Assembly (NCBI GenBank): GCA_016703025.1 | Contig: JADJCV010000002.1 | Span: 124,001 to 188,000 of the forward strand | From: Candidatus Avedoeria danica | GTDB taxonomy: Bacteria > Chloroflexota > Anaerolineae > Epilineales > Epilineaceae | Direction of reading: 5' to 3' | Length of the DNA stretch: 64,000 nucleotides | Part shown: positions 8,700 to 16,278 of the stretch, piece by piece | Layout of the letters: each line of letters begins with the position of its first letter | Numbering within the stretch: position 1 is the first letter of the stretch | Position numbers and translations under genes: made by a program | Notes under the pieces: generated by a model | The model's input: the letters and a program-made list of their open reading frames with translations, nothing else | The model's database searches: none | Told to the model about the DNA's origin: nothing

Positions 8700-9731
8700 G
8701 TGAGCGGCGACGCGGCCGTGCGGATGGAGCGCGGCCTGCCGGACGTCGTGTCGAACGCCGGCATGGCGGCGGGTGACCCGCTGGCGGGCGTGCGGGGGGA
8801 CCTGACGCGGCTGGAGGCGGTGCTCAGCGACGACAGCGGGATCGAGTACCCGCTCGTGGCCGAGCTGCTGCGCTACGTGTTCGCCGGCGGCGGCAAGCGG
8901 CTGCGGCCGGCGCTCGTCTTCCTGGTGGCGCGCCTCGGGCACGCGGACGACGACGCGGTCACGAGCCTCGCGGCGGCCGTCGAGACGCTCCACACCGCCA
9001 CGCTCGTCCACGACGACCTCGTCGACGGCGCGCTGCTGCGGCGCGGCCTGCCGGCGCTGAACGTCCGCTGGAGCCCCGGCGCCACCGTCCTGGCCGGCGA
9101 CTGGCTCTTCGCCCGCGCCGCTCGTTTCGCCGCCGACACGAACGACATCGGCGTGCAGCACATCTTCGCCCGCACGCTGCAGACGATCACGGCCGGCGAG
9201 CTGCGCCAGCTCTTCGGCCGGCGCGGCGTTCCGACGGAGGGCGAGTACACCGCGCGGATCTACGGCAAGACGGCGTCGCTGTTCGAGGCGGCGACGGAGG
9301 CGACGGCCATGCTGGCCGCGCTGACCGAACCCGAGGTGGCCGGACTGGCTGCGTACGGCCGCCACGTCGGCACGGCGTTTCAGATCATGGACGACATCCT
9401 GGACTTCACCGGCGACCCCGATCGGCTCGGCAAGCCGGTCGGCGGCGACCTGCGGTCCGGCCAGGTGACGCTGCCGACGATGCTGCACCTGGCGACCCAT
9501 CCAACCGCCGCTCCGTGGCTGACGGCCCCCGGCGGCGATGAACCGGACGCCGCCGCCGTCGCCGCCCTCGTCGACGCCGTGCGTGCCGACCGCGCCGCCA
9601 TCACCGGCGCCCACGACGCCGCCCGCGACGCCGTCGCGCAGGCCGTCGCCCACCTGGGTGCGCTGCCGGCGGGCGCGGCGCGGGACGATCTGGCCGCCGT
9701 GGCGTCGTACGCCGTCGCGCGCGACGTGTGA
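8700..9731 (+). CDS. Polyprenyl diphosphate synthase (trans-isoprenyl family)
   Basis: 343 residues from GTG 8700, with GGAGG 8 bases upstream. Both aspartate-rich motifs are present: VHDDLVDGALLRRG (first, chain binding) and FQIMDDILDFTGD (second), plus GGGKRLRPALVFL. This is the heptaprenyl/octaprenyl synthase (IspB/HepS) type, which extends farnesyl-PP with isopentenyl-PP for quinone side chains or long polyprenyl carriers. Its position before a run of glycosyltransferases fits a polyprenyl-phosphate supply, although menaquinone synthesis is equally possible. Chain length cannot be read from the sequence. Confidence 0.88.
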   Translation: MSGDAAVRMERGLPDVVSNAGMAAGDPLAGVRGDLTRLEAVLSDDSGIEYPLVAELLRYVFAGGGKRLRPALVFLVARLGHADDDAVTSLAAAVETLHTATLVHDDLVDGALLRRGLPALNVRWSPGATVLAGDWLFARAARFAADTNDIGVQHIFARTLQTITAGELRQLFGRRGVPTEGEYTARIYGKTASLFEAATEATAMLAALTEPEVAGLAAYGRHVGTAFQIMDDILDFTGDPDRLGKPVGGDLRSGQVTLPTMLHLATHPTAAPWLTAPGGDEPDAAAVAALVDAVRADRAAITGAHDAARDAVAQAVAHLGALPAGAARDDLAAVASYAVARDV

Positions 9732-9737
9732 ACGGCG

Positions 9738-10913
9738 GTGGTCGCGGTCGTCGGCGGAGCGACGCCCGGCGTGCCTGAGCCGCCCGGCGTGCCCGCAACG
9801 ACGCCTCGCGCGGCCGACGAAGCGGCCGCGTTCTCTGCCAACCGCCTCTCCAACCGCCTCTCCGACCGCCTCTCCGACCGCCTCTCCGACCGCTTCTCCA
9901 ACCGCCTCTCCAACCGCCTTTCCGTCCGGCTCTCCGTCGCGATCGTCAGCTGGAACGTCCGCGACCTCGTCCTGCGCTGCCTCTCGAGCGTGTTCGGCAG
10001 CCACGAAGTCACGGTCGATGTCGTCCTCGTCGACAACGCCTCGGGCGACGGGACGGTCGAAGCCGTGCGGGAGGCGTTCCCGAACGTGCGCGTGATCGCC
10101 AACGCCGACAACCGCGGCTTCCCGGCGGCGAACAATCAGGCGTTTCGGGCAATGGGGGTGTTGGCGGCGGAGCGTGGGGGGACGGGGTTGTCGGCGGAGG
10201 GCGGCCACAAGGGCCGCCCCTACACGGACGGTGTTGCGTCCTATACGATGATCCTCAACCCCGACACCGAGGTTGCCCCCGACGCCCTTGCCCTCCTCGT
10301 CGACGCCCTCGCCGCCGATCCCGCCCTGGCCGCCGTCGGCCCGCGCCTGCGCTACCCGGACGGCCGCGTCCAGCCGAGCCGCTTCCGCGACCCGACGCCC
10401 CTCACGCTGCTGTGCGAGAGCACGCCGCTGGCCTGGCACTGGCCGAACAACCCGGTGGCCCGCCGCTACCACATGGCCGACGTGGCGGGTGACGGCGCCC
10501 AAGACGTCGAGTGGCTCAACGGCGCGGCGCTCATGTTCCGGACAGAGGCGCTCCGCGCCGCCGGCGGTTTCGACGAGGGCTTCTTCCTGTATTCCGAGGA
10601 GGCCGATCTCTGCCGTCGCCTGCGCGATGCCGGCTGGCGCATCCGCTACGAGCCGGAAGCCGAGATCGTCCACCACGAGGGACGGTCGAGCGACCAAGTC
10701 GTCGCCGCGCGCCACGTGCACTTCCAGCGCTCGCGGCTACGATACTGCGCCAAGCACAATGGCCGGACCGCGGCCGCGCTCGTGCGCCTCGGCGTGCGCT
10801 TCGAGTTTGCCGTCGAGCTGCTGCTGGAGGCGCTGAAGTGGATGATCGGGCACAAGCGGCCGCTGCGGGCGGGGCGGGTGCGGGCCTATTGGGCGGTGAT
10901 CCGGTCGATTTGA
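9738..10913 (+). CDS. Family 2 glycosyltransferase, rhamnosyltransferase-like
   Basis: 391 residues from GTG 9738. The GT-A core begins near residue 65 with LSVAIVSWNVRDLVLRCL, then VDNASGDGT, a DxD-like ILNPDTEV and WLNGAALMFR...GGFDEGFFLYSEEADLCRRL, typical of dTDP/GDP-rhamnosyl transferases. The first 65 residues are low complexity: a 12-bp tandem repeat encodes (N/D)RLS about eight times, and no alternative start exists between it and the core. A family A palindrome at 10199 lies inside the gene and adds GGHKGRPYT in frame. It probably adds a deoxysugar to a lipid-linked glycan at the inner membrane face. Confidence 0.8.
   Translation: MVAVVGGATPGVPEPPGVPATTPRAADEAAAFSANRLSNRLSDRLSDRLSDRFSNRLSNRLSVRLSVAIVSWNVRDLVLRCLSSVFGSHEVTVDVVLVDNASGDGTVEAVREAFPNVRVIANADNRGFPAANNQAFRAMGVLAAERGGTGLSAEGGHKGRPYTDGVASYTMILNPDTEVAPDALALLVDALAADPALAAVGPRLRYPDGRVQPSRFRDPTPLTLLCESTPLAWHWPNNPVARRYHMADVAGDGAQDVEWLNGAALMFRTEALRAAGGFDEGFFLYSEEADLCRRLRDAGWRIRYEPEAEIVHHEGRSSDQVVAARHVHFQRSRLRYCAKHNGRTAAALVRLGVRFEFAVELLLEALKWMIGHKRPLRAGRVRAYWAVIRSI
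9841..9936. repeat. 12-bp tandem repeat array, 8 units, inside a coding region
   Basis: Eight consecutive 12-base units of the form ACCGCCTCTCC(A/G), the last two degenerate. They encode NRLS/DRLS tetrapeptides in the N-terminus of the GT2 gene. The unit length is a multiple of three, so copy changes keep the frame. Confidence 0.85.
10199..10223. repeat. Palindromic repeat, family A, copy inside a gene
   Basis: GGGCGGCC-ACAAG-GGCCGCCC followed by CTAC. It has the same design as the copies at 3949 and 15727 but different stem bases. It sits in frame in the GT2 gene and encodes GGHKGRPYT. Confidence 0.7.
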
Positions 10914-10932
10914 GCATCGCCAGGACCCGCGT

Positions 10933-12250
10933 ATGACCCGCGTCTGCCTCGTCACCGGTGAGTACCCCCCCGACGAGGGCGGTGTCGCCGATTACACCCG
11001 CTGCCTGGCCGACGCCCTCGCGGCGCAAGGCGTGTTCGTCGACGTCCTCACGACCCGCCGCACGGAACCGACCGGCGCGCCGCCCGCCCGGCTGTCCTCC
11101 GCCGGAGGCGTGGCCGTACACGGCGTCGTGCCCAGCTGGCGCTGGCCGGTGCTCATGCAGTTGCACCGGGCCGTTCGAACGCTCGCGCCCGACATCGTCC
11201 ACATCCAGTACCAGACGGCCGCGTTCGGGATGCACCCGGCGATCAACACCGTGCCGCGCTGGTTGCGGCAGTTCACGACCGTCAAGACGGCGGTGACCTA
11301 CCACGATCTGAACGTGCCCTACCTCTTCCCGAAGGCCGGCCGACTCCGCCGCTTCGTGAACCTGCTGCCGGCCCGCTTCAGCCACCTCACCGTCGCGACG
11401 AACGCCGCCGACCACGCGGTGCTGGCCGAGTGGGGCCGCGCCTGGGAGCTGGCGCTCGTGCCGATCGGCAGCAACATCCCGGACGCCCCGCCGCCGGACT
11501 ACGATCGCGCCACGTTCCGCCAGGCAAACGGCATTGCCGACGGCACTGCGGTCCTGGTCTACTTCGGCTTCCTGAACGCCAGCAAGGGCGGGCGCGACCT
11601 CATCGACGTCGTCGAGGCGCTGCGCGGCGGCAGGCGCGATGTCCGGCTCGTCATGATCGGCGGCAAGACCGGCGCGAGCGACCCGACGAACGCCGCCTAT
11701 CTGGCGCGCTTCGAGGCCGACGTGACCGCCCGCGGCCTCACCGACGCCGTCGTCTGGACGGGCCACGTCTCACCGACGCACGTCTCGGCGTGGCTCCACG
11801 CCGCCGACGTCGCCGTGCTGCCCTACGCCGACGGGGCGTCCTATCGCCGCGGCAGCCTGCTGGCGGCCCTGACGCACGGCGTGCCGACGGTGACGACGCG
11901 GCCGAAGGACAGCGTCGGCGATGGCGTCGGCGATGGCGCCGGCGAGACCGCGCGCGGCATGGACGACGTCGCCGACGCCGGGAAGCCGCGCCCCACGGGG
12001 TCCCTCCCCCCGCTCGTCGACGGCGTGTCGGCGCGCCTCGTCCGGCCCGGCGACACCGAGGCGCTCGTCGCCGCCGTCCGCAGCATCCTCGACGATCCGG
12101 TGCTGGCCGCGCGCCTCGGCGAGGGGTGCGCGGGCCGTCGCCGGCCACTTCGGTTGGGATGCGATCGCCGCCGAGCACCTCCGGTGCTACCACGACATCA
12201 TCGAACGCTGGAAGCCGATGCGTCGGGGCACGGACGGGAACGGGGCATGA
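10933..12250 (+). CDS. Family 4 glycosyltransferase, with a one-base frameshift near the end
   Basis: GT-B enzyme, 438 residues once corrected. N-terminal Rossmann start VCLVTGEYPPDEGGVADYT (glycine-rich loop), then PDIVHIQYQ. The C-terminal half carries LVYFGFLNASKGGRDLI and the donor-site stretch VAVLPYADGASYRRGSLLAAL. Near 12127 an extra T changes frame: the expected ending (ARAVAGHFGWDAIAAEHLR) continues in another frame and stops at 12250, overlapping the next ATG. As given, the frame instead runs on into the next gene, making an artificial 772-residue ORF. A short Gly/Asp-rich insert (SVGDGVGDGAGET) precedes the donor domain end. It retains a sugar nucleotide-dependent role in glycan assembly. 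Confidence 0.78.
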
Positions 12251-13251
12251 GCATCGTGCGCGAGGATCCGACGCCGCGCGTGCGGCCGAGCGCTGCCGCC
12301 GCCCTCGGGATCGCCGCCGCGGCCGCGCTGTTCGCCGCGCTCGTGCTGGCCCCGCGCGCGACGCCCGCGCCGGAGCGTGCCCTCGCCCCGCCCGCTGCGC
12401 CGACGCCGACGCCGTCCGCGCCGTGGCAGCCGCTCGTCGACTTCGTCGTCGCACGTGCCCTCGACGGCGATGCGCTGATCCTCGTGGAGCGCTCGGCCCG
12501 CGGTTCGGAGGGCCGTGCCGGCGCGCAGGCCGTGGCGGATGCCGCGGCCGCCGTGCGCGGCGGCCCGCGCTTCGCCGTCGTCGACGCGCTGCCGAGCACG
12601 GCCGCGGCCGCCGCGAACCGGCTGGCCGCCGCGCTCGCCGCGCCGCGCGTCTGGGTGGCGTGGCCGGTGACGACCGCGGCGTCCGCGCTGCCCACGAGCG
12701 GCGGGATGCCGCCGGCCGTGCCCGCCGATGACCCGGTGCGCGCCTGGCTCGACGCGAACGGCCGCGCGGTCGACGCCCGTATCGTCGGCGCGGGCGAGGG
12801 TGCATGGGCCGTCGGCGCCTGGGAGCACCTCCCATCGCTGGACGGCGGCGACTACCCGCCCGTCGTCGTGCCCGAGACGCTCGGCGGACTCGAGCTCGTG
12901 GGGTGGAGCATCGCTCCGCTGCCGCTGCGGGCCGGGCGGGCGGGGCGGGTGCGCGCGGCGTGGAAGGTCGGGCGCGACGGGGCGCCGGACTATCGGATCG
13001 CGTTCCGGCTCGTCGACGGCGCAGGCCGCATCGCCGCCGACTTCGACGACCCGCCGGCGAACCGCCTCGCCCCGGTAGCGACGTGGCTCGAGGCCGACAT
13101 CACCGTCGTGAGCCATGACTTCACGGTTGGCGAGGCGGTGCAGCCAGGGGCGTACGATGTGGCGGTGAACGCCGTCGATCCGACGACCGGGCGGGCAGTC
13201 GAGGCGGGGGCGGGACGGGTCATCGGGGCGGTGACCGTCGAGGGGCCGTAG
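12247..13251 (+). CDS. Membrane-anchored extracytoplasmic protein of unknown function
   Basis: 334 residues, ATG 12247 overlapping the corrected stop of the GT4 gene. One N-terminal membrane segment (about 18-38), then an Ala-rich periplasmic or external part. The last 150 residues (LVGWSIAPLPLRAGRAGRVR, later AVQPGAYDVAVNAVD) form a beta-rich module that recurs at the C-termini of the GT39 proteins in this window. I recognise no catalytic motif. The operon position suggests a partner of the downstream GT39 enzyme, perhaps a surface-exposed binding domain encoded as a separate polypeptide. Confidence 0.65.
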   Translation: MSIVREDPTPRVRPSAAAALGIAAAAALFAALVLAPRATPAPERALAPPAAPTPTPSAPWQPLVDFVVARALDGDALILVERSARGSEGRAGAQAVADAAAAVRGGPRFAVVDALPSTAAAAANRLAAALAAPRVWVAWPVTTAASALPTSGGMPPAVPADDPVRAWLDANGRAVDARIVGAGEGAWAVGAWEHLPSLDGGDYPPVVVPETLGGLELVGWSIAPLPLRAGRAGRVRAAWKVGRDGAPDYRIAFRLVDGAGRIAADFDDPPANRLAPVATWLEADITVVSHDFTVGEAVQPGAYDVAVNAVDPTTGRAVEAGAGRVIGAVTVEGP

Positions 13252-13349
13252 CGGAGGGTCGGCGGCGGCGGGCCGAGGGCGGCGAAGAGCGAGAGGCCGT
13301 CCGCCCGGGCGGACGGCGCGCGGCTGGGCGGTGTCTGGGCGGTGTTGGG

Positions 13350-13355
13350 TACAAT
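13350..13355 (+). promoter_or_regulatory. -10 element close to the flippase gene start
   Basis: TACAAT sits 8 bases before the ATG at 13364. A transcript starting 6-7 bases downstream of it would begin essentially at the start codon, giving a leaderless mRNA. No good -35 is seen. Confidence 0.4.
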
Positions 13356-13363
13356 CTCCGCCG

Positions 13364-14458
13364 ATGCCCCAGCCAACCGCCCGGCCACGACCCTCGCGCA
13401 CCCGTAAGGCGCTGCGCATTGCGTTCCGGGTTGCCGTCAGCGTCGGGCTGTTCGCGCTGATCTACAAGCAGGGCGGCAAAGACGTCGTGGGCAACGTCGT
13501 CGAGAACCTGCGGCGGTCGGCGGACCATCCGTGGCTGCTTGTCGCCGCCGCCGTCATGTACGCCGGCATCGGGACGATCGTCCGCGGCTGGCGCTGGCAG
13601 GCGCTGGTGCGGCCGCTCGGCTACCCGATCACGCTCAGCCGGGCGTCCGAGCTGTTCATGGTCGGCACGTTCTTCAACCAGATCCTGCCGACCGGCGTGG
13701 GTGGCGATGCCGTGAAGGCGGCGCTCCTGGCGCGCGATGCCCGGCCGCACGGGCTGGGGGGTGCGCGCGCCGTCTCGACCGTCCTCGTCGATCGGGCCGT
13801 CGGCCTGCTGCCCCTCCTGGCGTTCGGCCTTGTGGCGCTGCCGTTCACGCCCGGCGTGACGACGTCGATGGCCGTCTTCCTGGCCTGCATCGGGGTGGCG
13901 GGCGTGGTCGGACTCGGCCTGCTCATGCGCGCCGACCTGTGGTGGTCGCTCGCCGAGCGGCTGCCGCTTGTCGGCTGGCTCGTGCACCGCCCGGTCGTCG
14001 CGCGCTTCGTCGGCTCGTTCGCCGAGTACGGTGTGCGAGCCTTGGCGGTGGCGCTCGGCTGGGGCGTCGTCTTCTCCGTGCTCCTCGTCGGCACGAACGC
14101 CGTGCTCGGACGAGCCGTGGGTATCGACAGCGTGTCCGTGGCCACGTGGACGGCGGTCGTGCCGATCGTGGCGCTGTCGGCCATGCTGCCGTCGATCGGC
14201 GGGTGGGGCGTTCGGGAGATGGGCTATCAGGTGGTCATGGGCGCATTGACGCCGCCTGTGGTCGCGGACCAGGCGCTGGCGGTCTCGATCCTGTTCCAGG
14301 CGGTGAACCTGCTGGTCTCGGCCGTCGGCGGAGTGCTGTACCTGCTGCGCGGCGACCACGTGGCGGCCGTCGTGGCGGCCGATGGGACGGATGTTGGGAC
14401 GGATGTTGCGGCCGAATCGGTCGAGCCGCCCGGGGCCGACGACGCGGGGGCGGTGTGA
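13364..14458 (+). CDS. Lysylphosphatidylglycerol synthase-type (UPF0104) membrane protein
   Basis: 364 residues with about eight membrane segments. ATG 13364 lies next to a -10 element and lacks a ribosome site. The family signature is clear: YAGIGTIVRGWRWQALV, MVGTFFNQILPTGVGGDAVKA and SIGGWGVREMGY, all as in the lysylphosphatidylglycerol synthase membrane-domain/AglD family without the soluble synthase domain. Such proteins are often found in glycan loci and are thought to flip or handle lipid-linked substrates. A short acidic tail follows the last helix. The gene overlaps the following GT39 gene (GTGA). Confidence 0.82.
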   Translation: MPQPTARPRPSRTRKALRIAFRVAVSVGLFALIYKQGGKDVVGNVVENLRRSADHPWLLVAAAVMYAGIGTIVRGWRWQALVRPLGYPITLSRASELFMVGTFFNQILPTGVGGDAVKAALLARDARPHGLGGARAVSTVLVDRAVGLLPLLAFGLVALPFTPGVTTSMAVFLACIGVAGVVGLGLLMRADLWWSLAERLPLVGWLVHRPVVARFVGSFAEYGVRALAVALGWGVVFSVLLVGTNAVLGRAVGIDSVSVATWTAVVPIVALSAMLPSIGGWGVREMGYQVVMGALTPPVVADQALAVSILFQAVNLLVSAVGGVLYLLRGDHVAAVVAADGTDVGTDVAAESVEPPGADDAGAV

Positions 14459-16272
14459 CGGATGTGATGTCCCGGCGCAACAGCCGGGCGGCCCTTTTGC
14501 TCGGCGCGATCTTCGTCCTCGCCCTCGCGCTGCGCTGGTGGGGCAACCGCTTCGGCCTGCCGGCGACGTACCACCCCGACGAGCACCAGTACGTCGACGC
14601 CGCCGTGGCGGTGCTGGGCGGCGACCTCAACCCTGACCGGTTCAACAACCCGACGCTCCTGAAGTACGTCCTGGCGCTCGTCTATGCCGTGTGGTACGCC
14701 ATCGGCCGAGCGGCAGGCGCGTGGCCGAGCGTCGCCGCGTGGCAGGCCGCGGTCGCGGTCGATCCGACGACCGCGCACGTGATCGCGCGCGGCCTCGTCG
14801 GTGTCCTCGGCGCCGGCACGTGCCTCGTCGTTGCCGCCGTCGGCCGGCGGCTGCGTGATCGGACGACCGGGTTGCTGGCAGCCGCGTTCCTGGCCGTGGC
14901 CTTCATGCATGCCCGCGACAGCCACTATGCCGTGAACGACGTCCCGGCGGCGCTGTGGACGACGTTGGCCGTCGCGATCGCCCTGCGCGTCCGCGCTGGG
15001 ATCACGGCACGCGCTCGCGGTCGCGACCTCGTCCTCGGCGGGGTGGTCGTCGGGCTGGCGGCGGCGACGAAGTACACGGCGCTCGTGGCGGTGCTGCCGC
15101 TCGGGATCGCGTGGCTGGCGGCGGGCGAGATCGGCGCGGGCTCCGGCGACACGCGCAACGAACGGGAAGGTCGGATCGACGTTGGCCTGCATCGTCTGCG
15201 CCGGATCGCCTCCCCACCCGTCGCCGCCGCCGCACTCGCGCTCGTCGTCGTCTTCCTGGCCGCCGTGCCGTACGCCGTCCTCGAGTGGCCCGCGTTCCGC
15301 GCCGACGTCGTGCTCCTGGCGACGCGGGGGCGGGAGGGGTTCAAGGGGTTGCAGATCGATCCGGCGCCGGGGTGGGTCTTCTACCTGAAGTCGCTCGGTT
15401 GGGGCCTCGGCTGGCCGATGCTCGGCGCGGCGATCGTCGGCATCGGACGTGCGTTGGGGCGACGGCGGGCGGACGACGTGATCGTCGTCGTGCTGCCGAT
15501 CGTGCTGTGGGGGTATTTGGGGAGCCAGTTGAACATGTTCGCGCGGTTCATGCTGCCGGCGGTGCCGTTGTTGTGCGTGTGCGCGGCGGATGCGGTCGTG
15601 GGGGTGAGTGGGGTAGTGGGGCGGTGGTTGGGGCGGGGGCGGGAAGGGCGATCGGGGGATGGGACGGATCGGGGAGGCGGGGCGGGGGATGGGGGAGACG
15701 AGGGCGGTGGGGGGTGGGCGGGGTTCGGGCGACGCATGCGTCGCCCCTACGCGTGGGGGGTGGTGGCGATGGCAGGGGTGGCGGTTGGGGCGCCGTCGCT
15801 CGTGGCCGCGGTGCGGCACGACGTGTTGCTTGGGCGGACGGACACGCGGGCGTTGGCGCGGGCGTGGATCGTGGAGCACGTGCCGGCGGGGGCGACGATC
15901 GTGCTGCAGTCCGGGGGGCCGGAGCTGGACGGGCTGGGGTACGAGGTCGAGTCCGTCGGGACGCTCGAATTGCCGGAGCGGCCGCTCGATGACTGGATCG
16001 CCGACGCCACGGACGGCGGGCGGCGCGACGCATGGCTGGTGACGAGCTCGTTCAGTACGGAGCGACGGCTGCTCGACCGCGAGGACGATGCGGCGGCGCG
16101 GGCGTGGTATGCGGATGTCGAGGGGCGCATGGAGCCGATCGCGATGTTCCGGCCGTTCGCCGAGGGCGTTGCGGCGCCGCCGTTCGTGTTCGATCAGGTG
16201 TACGGTCCGTGCATGGACCTTTGGCGCATCGATCGCCCGGGACCCGCCATCTCCATCTACCCGTTGAAGTGA
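14455..16272 (+). CDS. GT39-type membrane glycosyltransferase (PMT/ArnT superfamily)
   Basis: 605 residues, GTG 14455 overlapping the upstream stop (an ATG at 14467 is the alternative). At least ten membrane segments. Just after the first segment comes an acidic motif in YHPDEHQYVDAA, the position of the catalytic DE in GT39/GT83 enzymes, which move sugars from polyprenyl-phosphate donors on the outer face. DSHYAVNDVPAALWTTL and AATKYTALVAV also fit the family. A cytoplasmic Gly/Arg-rich loop (about 398-430) carries an inserted family A palindrome (RRMRRPY at 15727). The C-terminus after the last helix is about 170 residues, presumably external. The acceptor is unknown. Confidence 0.82.
   Translation: MTDVMSRRNSRAALLLGAIFVLALALRWWGNRFGLPATYHPDEHQYVDAAVAVLGGDLNPDRFNNPTLLKYVLALVYAVWYAIGRAAGAWPSVAAWQAAVAVDPTTAHVIARGLVGVLGAGTCLVVAAVGRRLRDRTTGLLAAAFLAVAFMHARDSHYAVNDVPAALWTTLAVAIALRVRAGITARARGRDLVLGGVVVGLAAATKYTALVAVLPLGIAWLAAGEIGAGSGDTRNEREGRIDVGLHRLRRIASPPVAAAALALVVVFLAAVPYAVLEWPAFRADVVLLATRGREGFKGLQIDPAPGWVFYLKSLGWGLGWPMLGAAIVGIGRALGRRRADDVIVVVLPIVLWGYLGSQLNMFARFMLPAVPLLCVCAADAVVGVSGVVGRWLGRGREGRSGDGTDRGGGAGDGGDEGGGGWAGFGRRMRRPYAWGVVAMAGVAVGAPSLVAAVRHDVLLGRTDTRALARAWIVEHVPAGATIVLQSGGPELDGLGYEVESVGTLELPERPLDDWIADATDGGRRDAWLVTSSFSTERRLLDREDDAAARAWYADVEGRMEPIAMFRPFAEGVAAPPFVFDQVYGPCMDLWRIDRPGPAISIYPLK
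15727..15750. repeat. Palindromic repeat, family A, identical to the copy at 3949
   Basis: The same 20-bp palindrome plus CTAC as at 3949, here inside the GT39 coding region in a loop between membrane segments. It is read in frame as part of RRMRRPY. Confidence 0.8.
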
Positions 16273-16278
16273 GGCGCG

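Noticed and set aside
10933..13251. A single 772-residue glycosyltransferase fusion protein
   Set aside because: The C-terminal part of the GT4 domain continues in another frame to a stop that overlaps an ATG. The fusion exists only because of one extra base.
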